A stretch of 64,000 nt of DNA from Drechslerella dactyloides (lineage: Eukaryota > Ascomycota > Orbiliomycetes > Orbiliales > Orbiliaceae). Shown here piece by piece: positions 13,295 through 25,977 of this stretch. The first letter of the stretch is position 1. Every line of letters starts with the position of its first letter. The stretch spans positions 2,108,001-2,172,000 of the forward strand of contig JAGTWJ010000001.1 of the NCBI GenBank assembly GCA_020064725.1, given 5' to 3'. A model generated the notes under the pieces. The model saw nothing but the letters and a program-made list of their open reading frames with translations. It had not been told where the DNA came from and made no database searches. The translations under genes were made by a program, and so were the position numbers.

Positions 13295-15202
13295 TGCAAG
13301 AATCCGAGCTCATTTGTATCGGGACGTCGGCCAAAAAATATAATTTTGCCAATGGTGGTCTGCCATTCTTGTATCCCGCCCCAGGCCTCGCATACCTCCG
13401 TCCTAGCTTCGATACAGATATCTAGATGAGTATAGCATCAAATCGCATTATAAGCTCTATTACAATTCAAGCCGTGCGATAAAGAGCATTGCATTGAATT
13501 GCCGATACTAGTAGTATGCATTAAATCTACGTAGCATGCACAGCGACTAGCAGGTGTGCGCATAGCTCAGAAACCAAGCTCGCAGGTAACAGAAACTTGC
13601 CGAGGAGAGAGCTAAGATAGTCGAGATGTTGCATGCACATGCAGCGCGGGTCACGCGACCGCCAAACGCGGCGGCCTCTGCAGAATTCGATTATTCAATG
13701 CAAGCCAAGTAGCGAGCTAAGCAGCGAGCTCCGACGTCCGTCCTCATCGCCTTGTCCTCCAAACAAAGGGCTCGATATACCAATCTCAACAACAGAACAA
13801 AGGATGGCGAAATTAACGGACGGACGGACAGCCGGCATGAATGCACGCATGCATGCACGCCCCACTTTCCTCTCAAGGTGCGAGGCTGCAGAAAGAGCTG
13901 GAGGAAAAGAGAGCTGAGCTCATCGTGCTATCTGGGCTCATCATGCTCCTGCTAGCTTGCCAGCCTACCAATTGGTGCGGGGCAGTAGCATGCGCCGGGG
14001 TGGACAGGCGGGGTAGCAGCCCTGCTTTCGAAATCCCCAGTCCGACTGCACCCACACATCACCGAAAATGCGACGATACGACAAGGGTCTACTTGAAACG
14101 AGAAGGAGATTCCAAGAAAGGTCCAAGACCCTTGAATTCAAAAAAAAAAAAAAAAGGTATATGAACAAAAATAGAAGCGAATCGAATCGAGAAATACACG
14201 ATACGATGCGATACGATTCTTCAGTGTGGAGAGTAATATAAACAGCGCCAGCAGCAGCAGCCTAAGCCCAAGCTCCGGATCCCATCCGTCCCAAAGCCTA
14301 CAGAGCAGAATTTCGAATAGGTAAAAACAAAGGAAAAATGGAATGGAATACAGTGATATTATTTTATACAGCACCGCCATAATAGGTAGGTGGACAAGTA
14401 CACTTCCTTACTTACTTCGTGGAAGTAGGTAGAGTACCGTGTAGATAGGTAGATGGTGGGGTAGGCGGGCAGTCTAGGGAAACAGTAGATTATACTTATT
14501 ATTACCGATATTCCTCAATCGATCGATATCATAAGGAACTTGCAATATGCCATCTCCATATCATATCAATCTCTCCCCCCCTCTTGCTCTTTCGTTCTTC
14601 CTTCTGCCGCCACTTAGTTAAGTTCCTTTTTGCGTCCGTCTAGAAAAATTCCCTTCAAAGATATCCAAAAAATCAATACTCCAATAAACGCCCTGTATCT
14701 GCCGCCTTCCCGAAGAAGAATACAAACGTTGAAAATATCCACAAAAGAGAAGGGACCGAGTTCCTCCTCTGCTACAAAGCATGAGGCGGAACTTCGGAAG
14801 GGAGAGATAATGTCACAACCGCTGGGCTTGACTGGAAATGCAAAGGCAGGACAACGAAGAAGACAAAAACGACAAGAAGAGAAGAGTAGTAAACGCGCAG
14901 TGAAAAACCAACGATGTATGGTTAGCAGACTTTTCTTTCCACACCGATAAAAGCAACAATGGGAAAAACAAAAAAGAACGCAAGTTCGTAATAATGCAAA
15001 ATCTCGACAAGATGCCCCTTCTCCTCCATCAACAGCACTGTAGAACCGCTAAACACCCCCTTCAACAGCTGCCTGGAAGACCAAGTGATGCATCCTGCCG
15101 TAAACGAAGTGAAGTCGACGTATGTACGGGAATTCGCATCCAAGGCAAGTTCCCGATGATCGTACAATGAATATATATACCGAAGGCTGTATGTAAAACA
15201 GC

Positions 15203-17220
15203 CTACTCTTGAAGCTTGTATGCCGGCGGCGGAGAGGTTCCGTCGCGTCGCCGCCGGTCACGCTCCTCGAGCAGCTCCTCAACCTTCTCCCGCCTGGAAC
15301 GCTCCTCAGCCCAGCGTCGCGCCATCTCGCCCGCCATCTTCATCATCCACGCCTTCTCGGCAATGGAGCCCGACGACGCCGTGCGGCCTCGTGAATCCAC
15401 AAACGGATTCTCCATCGGCGCGGACGGCCCGCCGTGAGGCACGGGCGACAGCTGCGGGGAGAGCTGCGAGTACGAGCCGGAAAACAGCGAGATGGGGGCC
15501 GAGCTCTCCCCGCCGTACTCGTCGGACGCGGGGAAGAGGCCGTTCTTTTCGGTGGCGAACGGCGTGTGTTGCGGCTGCAGCACCTGTGGTGATTTTTGCG
15601 CTGCTGGCAGCGGCGGCGAAGGGGGCGCGGGGATATTTGCGTCGGAACCTGCATGGTGAAGTGGCCGGTTTGCCAAGAATCCCTCCCGGCCAGTAGGCGA
15701 CCGCAGCGGGGGGGAGGCTGATACTGATACGTCAACGTACTCACCGCTGCGCCGGGGGTCCGTTGCCAGCGGCGGAGGAATGCTGATTTCTGGAATGCTG
15801 CTAGCCAGGGTGCTCGCCTCGCTCGCCTCGCTGCCCTTCTCCTCGTATCCGACCTCCATCGACGACGTGATGGACTCGGAGCCTGTGATCGAGCTCGTAT
15901 CGGCGTCGGAGGTCTGCGTGTCCTTCTTCCGGCGCAGGTTGACGACGCGGGTCTTCTTTTTCTTGCCTAGCGCGCTCGACCGGGTGACGGGTCTGCCGTT
16001 GGGACCCAGTCCGCCGAGTCCTGAGACGGACAGCGACGAGGCCATGGCTACGAGGCCCGGCCGGGCGGGAGCGCTCGAGTCCAGCGAGTAGGTTGTGGAA
16101 GAGTGTGTTCCGTTCGTGGAGGACGGGGTGGATGTAGGGTCGCTGCGGTCTCCAGCTACCGCCCAGGCTCTATATATCGCATCTCGGATGGACGGCGTGA
16201 ACAAGCTCAGCGTGCGCTGGGAGTCCGTCAGCGTCGCCAGCCGCAGCAGGCTCTTCGACGATAGCGTGTCGGATTCCAAATCGTTGTTGAAGGAGAAGCT
16301 GTCGTGCGGTCTGCCCTCGGACTGTTCGTTCAGGTTCTCCAGCGACGACTTGTTCGATAGCGATGGCCCGCTGTTGAACGTCGAGCTCTGGGGCATTGGC
16401 GGCGGCCGCAGGGTGTTGATTGATGCGGAATCGTAGTCCTGGCCCCACCATCGCAGCGAGAGGCGGTGGATGATGGCGGGCAGCTCTTCCTGGAAGAGAT
16501 TGCGCAGCTGCTTCTCGATTTCCTTCTGCAGGTAGTCCTTGATGAAGGGGATGGAGTCGAAGGTGCTGCTGACGACCAGCGACTCGAGCGGGTCGTTGCG
16601 GAAGACGAGCGTGATCCCCTTGGCTTTCGAGAAGACGAGGATGACGAAGCCGGAGAGGCGGAAGTCGGAGAGGGTGATCTGTAGCGGTATCGTGAGGGGT
16701 GATCTAGCATCCTTGATTAGATTCTTTTTCTTTCCCTACTTCCTTCCTACAGCTACAGTGCCGTCTGGATTCTTCTCGAGGGAAACTTACGATGCAGCGA
16801 GGGGTTGCGGGCTGGTGAACGAGGGTGCCGTGGAAAGGTGCGTATTCAGAGGATTGGCCTAGATTGCACAGTAACAAGTATCGATAAGCAGCTGTCCATT
16901 GTCTACAATCATCCATTTCATCTCCTCCTGCGGGGTTGCGAGCTGGAGCCTACCTGGACCTTCGTCTGGAGCGTCAGGAATGCGTCGCCGGAGTACTCCA
17001 TCTTGAAGATGCCGCGGAAGCGGTCATCGGCGAGGTCACCGATCTCGAGAATCTCCAGGTCCGGCGGGGTGGTGCCGAGATTGAGCTCGGTGACGAGGAT
17101 GTCGGCGACAATGATGGGCGGCTTGGGAGACTTGTTCAGCGCGGCGGTGAGCAGGTCCTTCGCGCGCGAGTAGAACTCCGGGTCCGCCGTCAGCGGGTGC
17201 CAGTTGAAGTTGAACGCCAT
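15203..17220 (-). CDS. MDM34: Mdm34, ERMES complex subunit
   Basis: Three exons on the minus strand fit: 17220-16954, 16858-16791 and 16703-15203, giving 611 aa. The protein begins MAFNFNWHPL and continues with the very conserved Mdm34 N-terminus (ALNKSPKPPIIV, LEILEIGDLADDRFRGIFKM). It then reads through the small second exon (NPLNTHLSTAPSFTSPQPLAA) into ITLSDFRLSGFVILVFSK. Residues 1 to about 200 form the SMP lipid-binding domain, ending at the SLRWW segment. The long C-terminal part is Ser/Pro-rich and contains the family's basic GKKKKTRVVNLRRKK patch. Mdm34 sits in the mitochondrial outer membrane. With Mmm1, Mdm10 and Mdm12 it forms the ER-mitochondria tether that moves phospholipids and keeps mitochondria tubular. 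An upstream in-frame ATG would add ten residues, but family conservation starts at the chosen Met. Length fits filamentous-fungal homologues. Confidence 0.96.
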
Positions 17221-19783
17221 GTCGGAAGGGGGGGGGAGGGGGGCGTTCAAGAGAGGGCGGTGGAGTCGCTCATTCGAAGGCTGTAAATGCTATCGATCGC
17301 GGGTTTGGTCGGTTGGTTCGAGCGAGACGGACGACCGGCGGAATGTATTGTATGATGAAGGAACGAAGATTGGGACGCTGGCTCGGCTAGCGATCGGGAC
17401 GGGCGGGCGGTGTTTGTTGGCGGGAGAGGAAGCCGACGGTAGACGGGGAGCATCGGCCGTTTTTCGATTGGGATGCGTGCGGTGATGTCGATGTCGCCGG
17501 CAGCTGTCACTGTCGCCGGCGTGATGATATAATATCAGACGATGATGGCGATATGCCGGGGAACGGAGGAGCGATGGAGGGGGTACGGGAATATAAGTAA
17601 GATGCACGGAGGCAACAGCGTTAAAGGAGAGCGCTCGATATCTCGGCGGGTGAGGGATAAAAAAAAAAAATTTAAATGAAGCAGGAAACGAGCACGCACG
17701 AAGCCAAAAAAAGTAAAGTTGGAGGAGCACGAAGACATGCACATGCACCTCGCCCTCGTCCTCCCTCAAGCCCTCTCACCACCTCGACCGCCATCATACT
17801 ATACCACGGCTACTACTTGATACTAGTCTGCACCGATGGTGCTGCTGGCACGAATGTCATGCTACCTCTCTCGAATCCGACAGGTGCTCCGAGGCAGCCC
17901 GTATTGGCCAGCTGGGCCCGCCGCCCGTGCGATCGGATCTGCTGTCGCATGATCCAGCGATGATATCAGCCGGGCCAGCTCCACCCGATCGAGCCATCGA
18001 GGCATCTCTCCTTTGCTCCGAGCGGGCTCCGTGAAGTATCCAAGTAAGTAACTATCTCGACGTGCGTGTCTATCCCCGCTAATTCGATATACTTGCGACA
18101 CGATCGCATGGCCATGTATCCCCACCGGAGACCCTCACAGTTGCATCCAGACACACAAGCACCGCGCCAGCACAGTGCGAGCTCAAGCTACTTACTTAAG
18201 TACTTACTAACATACTACCGCTAGTATATTTGCACGAGCCGGGTTGTTCCCAGATTGTCGTATGTGCGCTGGCCACAACCGGCCGCCCTAGACTCGTACG
18301 TAGTTACGCCCTGCGATACGTTCGTTTGCCATGCTGCCTAGCTATCCTGCTGCGTATCTTCGCTCCTTCCCGGAACGCTCGCGCTGCTCTTCAGCTTCAG
18401 ACCAACCGGCAGGTTGGCAGCTTTCAAGCGAGCGGCTGGCGTCCATTCCTCAAACGGACAGACCGAAAATTTTCCGTATCGTGTCCCCGGTCGGTACATA
18501 CAAACCGGCAATACCCCGTATATAATTCGCCCGGTCGGTGCTCGGCATGCCGCGGACTCTGCTTCGTTTCCGATACGCACGCAAATCCTACGCCCTGCAG
18601 TATGCCAACCGGTGTGAAGGGCCAGTGATACTCCAGCAATATCGAATCAAGTCTTCGGTGTGGATGCGTGGAAAAGAAGGGCCCACTGATCGCTAGGGGC
18701 AGGGTGCACGAACCCCACCGCCCCATCGCATCGCATCAACCGAGTGCACTCGGGTTGTGCACACGTCTCATATGCATCACCCGTAGATGTACTCTGTGTA
18801 CACCATCTGTACTCCCGTTTGTCTCGCAAGCAGGGCTCACGCTAAGCTTCTTATACCAGCCTCGAAGCCAGCCTTGCACAGTACATCGAGTACAATACCA
18901 GGACTAAGGAGATAACCAGACTATAGTCAATCATGTGCTGCAGGGTCACGATCACTCGTCCCGACACGGCACACGCCGCCAACTGACCTCCAAACATGAT
19001 CACGAATATAACACCCCCCACCAGCTTTCTTTCAAATTTCCCCTCTCTATGGAAAAATAGACCGTGACCAAAGGTTAGGTACCAAATCGTGAATTCGGAA
19101 GCGAGTCGACCACGCGGACGGCCGGCCGGCCGTTACTGAACCCCAGATTCTAAATCCCCAGCTCGCCGCCCAGCTCTGAAGTTCGATATGCCGAAAATGG
19201 ACCCGGCCATGACGTGAAGATATGCGTGTATGCTCCGCCGAGACCTCCAACCGACGGAAGATATACTACGCGCTTGGTACTTTCACAACCGATCTCATGC
19301 ACGCCAAACTCTACTCATTAAACCAGTACAGTATACAAAATGCCAGAATGCCAAAACTAGGAAAACAAGACAAAGGGAGCCGCTAGCTATCGACGCTGTA
19401 AAGCTGTGATCAAAATGAGCATGCATGGCCACAAGAACATTCTTCCAATGATTCAGACAAACGAAACAGAACAGAGCGAGTGAAACGAAACGAAACAACG
19501 ACAGATGAACTTAGTATATGCATGTATACAGATATGCGCATGGATGGATGGATGTAGTATGTACACTGCAAACGCCGTGAATACACAACGATATAATATA
19601 TCAAATGCAAGCATCGCAAAACACTTTGACACGCACAAAAAAAAAAAAGACGACCCAAACAGCTATGAAGCCAACGCCGCTAATGCAAAATGCAATGCAA
19701 TCCTCTTACAAAAAAAAAGACACTCAACAAACAAACACTCGCAGGAACAATATAAATAAAAAGAGTATTCGTAGGTGATCGAA
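17221..19783. other. intergenic region between MDM34 and the downstream end of the membrane-protein gene
   Basis: About 2.6 kb without a supportable gene. It must hold the MDM34 promoter (17221 upward) and the 3' end of the minus-strand gene above it. A-runs occur at about 17660 and 19638. Confidence 0.5.
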
Positions 19784-22700
19784 TCACCGCCCACCGCAGA
19801 GCCGCTGCTGCTGCCTTAACATCTCCGCACTCCAAGAAATCTCATCGCCCGTCCGCTCCTGAAAACACGCCATCTCCCGCGGCACATCCACCACCGTCCC
19901 ATCCGGCGCCGGCAAAAACCGCCACACGCACGTCTTCAAAACGTACTCCGGCGCCCGCGGGTGCACCGCCCACCATGCCACAACCGTATCGTTCACCCCG
20001 TGGCACGTCAAATATAAACTCATCACGTCGCCATGGTAGTACGCCCGCCTGCCCTCGTCTTCGAGGTAGCGTATGAACGCCTCCGCGCGCGGCTGTGGAC
20101 GCCACGTACACCCTTGCGACGTCGCCGTGGTAGCGGTGGTGGTAGTAGTTCCCACGGCATTCGTATTCGTATTTGTGTTTGTAGTTGTAGTTGTAATGCC
20201 GGCAGACGAAGAAGCCGTCGCACCGCCGCGGTGCTAACGCGACGGCGGGGTCTCCGTGGCCTCCGGCGCGCATGTCGACAGCGACAGGTCGGGCACCAAT
20301 GGGAACTGAACGTCAGCCGGCAGTGGCGACGCAGCGGTCGTAACGCGCGACGCAAGCCAATCGATCCCCGTCCGCGCCCACAGCACGCCTGTAGAAACTT
20401 GCTGCACGAAGAATATCCCAACGTTGCCAAACCAGAGAAACACGCTGAAGACAGCCCGGAACGTGCCGCCGGGTCGGTACGAGCCAACCGGGTGTTTGGC
20501 GAACCATTCGTCCGACGAAACCCTCGAGTATTGCGGGATGATCGTATCGGACCTGTCGTTTGCAACGTTAGTCACGAGCACAAAATACAATAGAGGGGAG
20601 GGAGAGTGTACAGACCAGAGTTTATACTCGATGGCGAGCAAGCCGAGCACGAGGAACAGGAAGGCGAAAAAGTAGTCCTTGAAAACCCACGGCCGCCGAA
20701 AGAGCCCCTTGCCCGCTTTCTTCTTCCGGGGCACGAACACGTAGCGCCGCGGAGCGAGAGCGGGCTTCGCGCCAGACTGCATGGCCGTCGTCGACGTGTC
20801 GCCGGTCGACGGCTTGAACATGCCGTCATCCTCCAGCATGCCGAATTTGCGTTCGATATTCTCCAGCCCGCGCCTCGTCTCGCGGATGTCCAGCTGGACG
20901 GTCTGCAGGTTATTCAGAACCTTCGTGCGGAGAGCGAGCGCCTCGAGATCGTTGGGCTTCTGGACTTGCGATCGCTTGGCGACCTGGACCGTCCCATGGA
21001 GGAAAGATTCGTCTTCAAACGTGGCGGGCTTCAGAAGGGACGCGTAGTCGGTGTCGTTTGTTAGCAGCCTGTCCAGGGAGTCGTCCGTCTCGTAGCCGTC
21101 ATCGAACTGGATAGCCTTAGAGGTCGGTGTCTGGGAACCCGAAGTCTTTCTCGGCGTGGCCCCCGGCCTCGCGGAGGAAGAAGCGGGTTTCATCAGGCCA
21201 TCCTGATTCTTCTTGGCGATGGCGTTCAAGACTGATGTGAGCGATGTGCCCTGTGATGGCCCAGGCCTGACTGGCTTGGGAGTATGGCCAGCTTTGGGCG
21301 TCTCGCTATTCCCCGTGCCCTGCCTGGAGGCGAGCGGCCGAGCTTGTCGCTTGTACGGTTGGCGGCTGTCGGCTGCGGCCGATGATTTGACGATCGTAGA
21401 CCTGAGGCCAACCGGCTCCGAGGGCGTTGGTTCAGCCATTCTGTGCGCGTCCTGCTTGGCTGGTGTGTTTCCTGACAGTAGTCGACTCAATTGTCGTAGG
21501 GTATCGAGCGTCTCGTCCGGGTCTGTTTTGTTCGTGCTTTGGAGGAACGACACTTCCTGTAATTTGCCGCTGCTCGTCGCGGGCCGTCGACTGGTCGTTG
21601 CAGTCCCCAGATGCGTGCTTCTGAAGCTCGTGTCAAAGGCGACGGGTGGCCGGTTCTCCGACGAGAGGTTCAGCGTAAGATCGTCCTCGGAGACAAAGTC
21701 GACAAGATTATGCTGGAGGTAGCTATTGCTAAGGGCTGCCGATGGCAATTGGTTCAACATCGATGGCTGCGGCTCTGGTCGTGATGGTTTGGAAGCTTCC
21801 GCAGGTTGCGATGTCGATTGCGCCGAGCTGAGTCTGACGCGCGCGTCCGCCGAATCGGGCCTCAGCTCGCCGCCAAATTCGTCGGGCTTCCTGCTCGGCC
21901 AGGCTGTGTTACTAAGAGACGACAATGTTCGGGGTCGTCGCCTGTTGTTTGTTTTGCGTGGTGATGTGTCGACAACATCCTGAGCCGCAGCCAGCCAGTC
22001 GATGTTGGTGATGGGGTCGTCCTGCGACGGCGCCGTTCTGGGACGCGTCTCCTGCTGCTGATAGTACTCGTTCTGCCGCTGCGATGGCGACGGGGCGTGG
22101 GCTGTCGAAGCCGTGGCAACCGGCCGTCGCGGGCGGACCTCTACATGGCGCTTCTGGACCGGCGACAGCGGCGGCAACTGCCGTGTGGACGCCGGCTGCC
22201 TCACGACCCGCTTGGGCCGCTCGCTGGAGCTTTCGCTCAGCGTCCTCTTCAGCTCGTCGTACATGTTGGATGTCGGATTCGGCTCCGCTGGCTTCGATGC
22301 TACCTCATACATGCTACTCGGACGGCCGAGCGTCGCGGACAGGCCATTGAGTCGTCTGGATGCCTCTCGAGCTCCCTCCACGGCCTCGGGAGACCGGAAG
22401 GCCACCCTCCGTCCGGACGGGTACTGCTCGGCGCCGGGCCCAGGCGTGCCTTCGTGTCCCCTCAGGATCCTCTCGCCGGCGCGCGCGACCAGCCGGTCCA
22501 CGTTCCCGCCGTCTACGACTAGGTTTTCCTCCGCCAGCTCCCGTTTGAGATGGTCGTAGTGGTTCAATGGCGAGATCTTGGCGTGCTGGGTCATCCGCTG
22601 CATCATTTCGACGTTGAACTGGTAGTCGCGAGGCTGTCTGGGCGGGGTGGTCACGCGCGAGACGGAGACATCGCTCTCCGGCGTCGGTGGCAGGCCGTAT

Positions 22701-23182
22701 GAGGAGGTCGCGTGCGCGGTGCGGATCTGCTTGCTGGCGAAACGGCTGCCGGGCCGGGCCCAGGGAGCGATGGGCGACTGGGAGGACTGCGGTTGCGCGG
22801 GCCCCGTCGACGTCGCCTCGCGAGCAAAGTACTCGCTGGCGGTGGGCAGCGTGCTCGTCGGCTGGGTGAAGGCGGCGGTGGGTCGCGAGGGGTTGGTATG
22901 GCTGGCCGTCGCCGTCGTCCTGGCCCCGTCGATGCGAGAGTACGTCGCGGAGGTCGGCCGTGTCTGCTGCTGCTGCTGCTGGTCGGTGTCGCCGCCGTTA
23001 CCGGAGGTCAGGCTGTTGAAGACGGTGGTCGCACGGCTGCCGTAGAGGTGCGATCGCCGGAGGCCGGAGTGGTGATGGTGATGTTGGTGGTTGTTTCCTT
23101 GGGAATGTTGGAACGAGTCGGCCGCGGGATAGCCTCGCCGGGCGGCGGCGTTGTTGTTTGGATTGGGATTGCTGCTGCTCAT
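19784..23182 (-). CDS. uncharacterised two-pass membrane protein with interrupted C-terminal frame
   Basis: The frame opens at ATG 23182. A short intron 20615-20553 (GTCTGT..GACAG, 63 bases) restores LWSDTIIPQYSR across the junction. About 830 residues are disordered, Ser/Pro/Gln/Arg-rich and include a poly-Q run. A helical stretch follows (NDLEALALRTKVLNNLQTV). A basic PRKKKAGKGLFRRP patch then precedes hydrophobic segment 1 (about residues 837-856), and segment 2 lies near 888-908. In this frame a TAG occurs at 20236-20234, giving 961 aa after splicing. The same frame then runs open for about 150 more codons to 19784. Those codons include a plausible folded segment (CTWRPQPRAEAFIRYLEDEG, DTVVAWWAVHP). 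An intron 20238-20113 (GTTAGC..GCAAG, phase 1) would join it, giving 1069 aa. I do not recognise the family. The topology suggests an organelle or nuclear-envelope anchored protein with a long cytosolic or nucleoplasmic N-terminus, which is inference only. Confidence 0.6.
20113..20238 (-). other. candidate intron removing the in-frame TAG
   Basis: Minus-strand GTTAGC at 20238 and GCAAG ending at 20113 enclose 126 bases containing the TAG. Both ends are in phase 1, so splicing would give a continuous protein (PPSRCTWRPQ). The donor and the AAG acceptor are weak and there is no clean branch point. The unspliced translation of this stretch is Thr/Asn-rich low complexity. Confidence 0.35.
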
Positions 23183-23652
23183 CTCGGAAACGGCTGCAGC
23201 AGCTGCAGCAGCCAGATTATCGCGAGGGGCCGGCGGTGAAGGTTTTGATTAAAACAGCGGGCGTGGACGAGGACATGTGCATGTGGCGGTTCCCCTGGGC
23301 GACAGCGTGGACACGGTCATTGGCTGCGGGCAGCAGCGGCATCAATCAGCTGCGATGCAGTTTTCTTTCTATCGGTGTCGCGGCTGTTCGTCCGTCGGTG
23401 AGCTTCGGAGCGGCGACAGCGCCTGCGATGACGATGGCGGTGGTGGTGAACTTTGCGATCGGGACGTCTTGCTGTCTGTCGCCGCACGTCAAAGTCGCGA
23501 TGTGGGTTTGTTTTTGTTTTCCGGGCGGGCGGGCCTCCCCGAACGATTGAAAAAACATGATTGGCTGACCGCAAAATGTGTTGCGCCCGTTTGCCAAATG
23601 CGGAAGCACAACACGCGGTGTTGCAAGCCGGGCAAACACGGCAAACACTCAG

Positions 23653-23699
23653 GACACACAACACACAACACACAACACACAACACACAACACACAACAC
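23653..23699. repeat. ACACAAC-type 7-base tandem repeat
   Basis: Six or so near-perfect copies of a 7-base unit (CACAACA) lie about 470 bases upstream of the minus-strand start codon at 23182. It is a simple tandem repeat without spacers. Confidence 0.9.
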
Positions 23700-25772
23700 G
23701 TATCACATATCACACCTCCCAGCCAGCCGGCTTACCAAGGCCTGGCCCAACTTGTATACGCATACGTACTGTAGACGTCGTATTGACAGTCGAGGGACAG
23801 CGCACGCTGCATGAAGAGCCTCTGCATGAGAACCTTCTCTGCAGCCCCGCCGGATATGCAGCCGGCGACATCGATGCGTCGCCCTAGCTATCCGTCACGT
23901 ATACGTATACCTGTCCATCCGCAGCGGAATTGGAAGGATCCGCCGTTTCCAGCGGCTTTCCTTGAACTCCGTTATCCGCAGACCTCTGCATTCCTGTCTT
24001 CATACCGGACATCTCGATACAGGTAGCTACAGCATACACACAGTACAGCACGAACATTGAGGGCGCTGAGCTCCTTAGCAGCTTGCTGTGTTAACTTACT
24101 AATATATTGGTATCACGTGAGGGGTTTAGCGGGCGATCGGCTTTAACGCGCGGGCTATCACCGATTGTTGCTCTTTTGTCGCAGGCAGTTTATTTCGGCT
24201 AGCTGTCGGCCCAAATGGGCGCTGGGGCGCTGGGCCTGCCTTCCTGGCTGGCTGGCTGCATTCCTTCCTGAGGGAATTTCAGGCTGGCAGGAAAAGCAGG
24301 GCGGAATTTGTAGGAGGTGATTTGGGGAGGGACGACGCTAGCGTTCATGTTTACATGCTTGCTCGCAGGCATCGTTCGTGTCTGATGGCGCGTTTTTTTT
24401 TTTCTTCTCCTCCAGAGATATAGCATACTAGCGGTATGGTACATGTAGTGCCAGTATACTAGGCAAGATGCACACGGTTAAGTTCGCGGTACTTTTTTCG
24501 CTTTTGATTGCGGGACATGGCGGCGGCGGATGGTGCAAAGTACCAGTACTTGGGATACATGGCGGACGCAGCAGCAGCAACAGCAGGAGAAAAGAGGAGG
24601 GAGAAGCTGAGTGAGCAGCACTTTCATTTATTTTCCACAGCCTGTTTTCTCCAATCTTGCCCTCAACGGGGAATGGGCAGTGTTTCTGGCTGGCTGGATG
24701 CCTTGAAAAGCAAGGTTTCCAAAGGGCAGCTCTGATACGCCCGGGTGTTCATGTCTGGTATGTGTGAAGTAGTATTCAATTTATTGTGCACGCAGCAAAT
24801 AAGCCGTATTGCGAGAATGAGTGGTTGGAAGGGGAGGGAGGAGGAGGAGGAGGTTGGCTTTTTCGCAACCTTTGGGGATTCTGGGCCTGTCTGTCTCTGT
24901 CTCTGTCTCTGGGGTCAAAGGACAGGCCTGCTAGTTCTTGTCTCCCTGGGTGTTTTTTTCCCTTTTCTTTGTGCGCGTGTGCAGGCAAGCAACATTGCTT
25001 ACATGGTAACATAACAGGACATCCATCCATACATCCATCCACCCATAATAAACAGAGAGGGCGAGGATGGATGGAGGAATGGGGAGCTGTCGGGGACCAG
25101 AAGGGGGAGAAGGGTGCAGCAGCAGCAGCAGGGCGCAGGGAGCAGCGGTCGTACCGAGTACAGTACATACACCCAGACGGAAATGCCTACATTGGATGCT
25201 TACATAGTACAGTTACAGGCGGCGGTGGTAAGCACGCTGTGGGAGTAGCGTGGGTACTTGCGACTTAGCAGCAGTTTTGAGGACGGGCTGGCTGGCGCAC
25301 AGTGTCCGTACACGGCGACGGCGTGTGACAGAACCGATGCAAAGGTACCTCGCCGTATAAATTAGGCTGGTGGGGTACAAGCGGTGGATAGGTGTTGTTG
25401 CGGACAATAAATAACAAGGAGAGGCACAACAAAATGCCAAAATACAGCAGAGTACACAGCACAGTACACGGTACGATTATACGTAAAATGGTACTTTGTA
25501 TATTACCACCTAATCGTGATTGCAACAGCGCAATAATAACGGTACCGGTACATGTAAATACACAGCACGTTTACATTGCTGAGAGTGATTGCCTGGACAA
25601 AGCAGCGGAGGAGAGACGGACGAAAGAGAGCGAGAGCGACCGAGCAGCCATAATTGGGGCCCTTTATTATGGCCGCCCACACAAAATAAAGCAAAAGCAG
25701 CGGTTTGCAGGCCGGCAGTGCGCGGATTTGCTTTTTCGGGGTGATTGCCCCTCCGCTGGCTGTGGGCGGGCG

Positions 25773-25977
25773 CCCATACAAAGAGCCCGCAGGCAGCGCT
25801 CTCCCTCCCATTTCTCCTCTCTTCCTGTTCCCCCCATACAAACCCGCTCTCCCATACAAACTCGCCCATACAGTCACAGTAAGAACCTCTCCTCCAGTTC
25901 ACATACACGAGAACCACCGCCACTGCGCTTGCTCGCTATATGGGAGCTCCCCATATAAAAATCCACCGCCCATACAA
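25773..25977 (+). promoter_or_regulatory. cluster of five CCCATACAA motifs upstream of NHP6
   Basis: CCCATACAAA occurs at 25773-25782, 25833-25842 and 25851-25860. CCCATACA is at 25865-25872 and CCCATACAAC begins at 25969. All are in the same orientation within 205 bases. A related CCCATATAAAA lies at about 25950. The cluster is 620-825 bases before the NHP6 start codon. It could be a binding-site array in the promoter or leader. I do not recognise the factor. Confidence 0.45.

Larger units (their letters stand above)
8938..15202. other. gene-free, partly AT-rich region with short palindromes
   Basis: No gene could be supported. The middle (roughly 10.8-13.6 kb) is visibly richer in A/T and TATA-type repeats than the flanks. 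It carries several short imperfect inverted repeats, listed separately. An A-run lies at about 14140-14155. The final few hundred bases are probably the 3' untranslated and terminator region of the minus-strand MDM34 gene. Confidence 0.55.

Noticed and set aside
20023..20593. overlapping open frames on both strands around the C-terminus of the membrane-protein gene
   Set aside because: They are Arg- and Cys-rich shadow frames of GC-rich coding DNA and have no independent support.
23653..23699. regularly repeated 7-mer that could suggest an array
   Set aside because: The units abut without spacers, so this is a minisatellite, not CRISPR. Such arrays are also not expected in a fungal nucleus.
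25392..25958. 188-codon plus-strand open frame upstream of NHP6
   Set aside because: It runs through the CCCATACAA cluster and pyrimidine-rich leader, and the opposite strand is open as well. There is no protein-like pattern.
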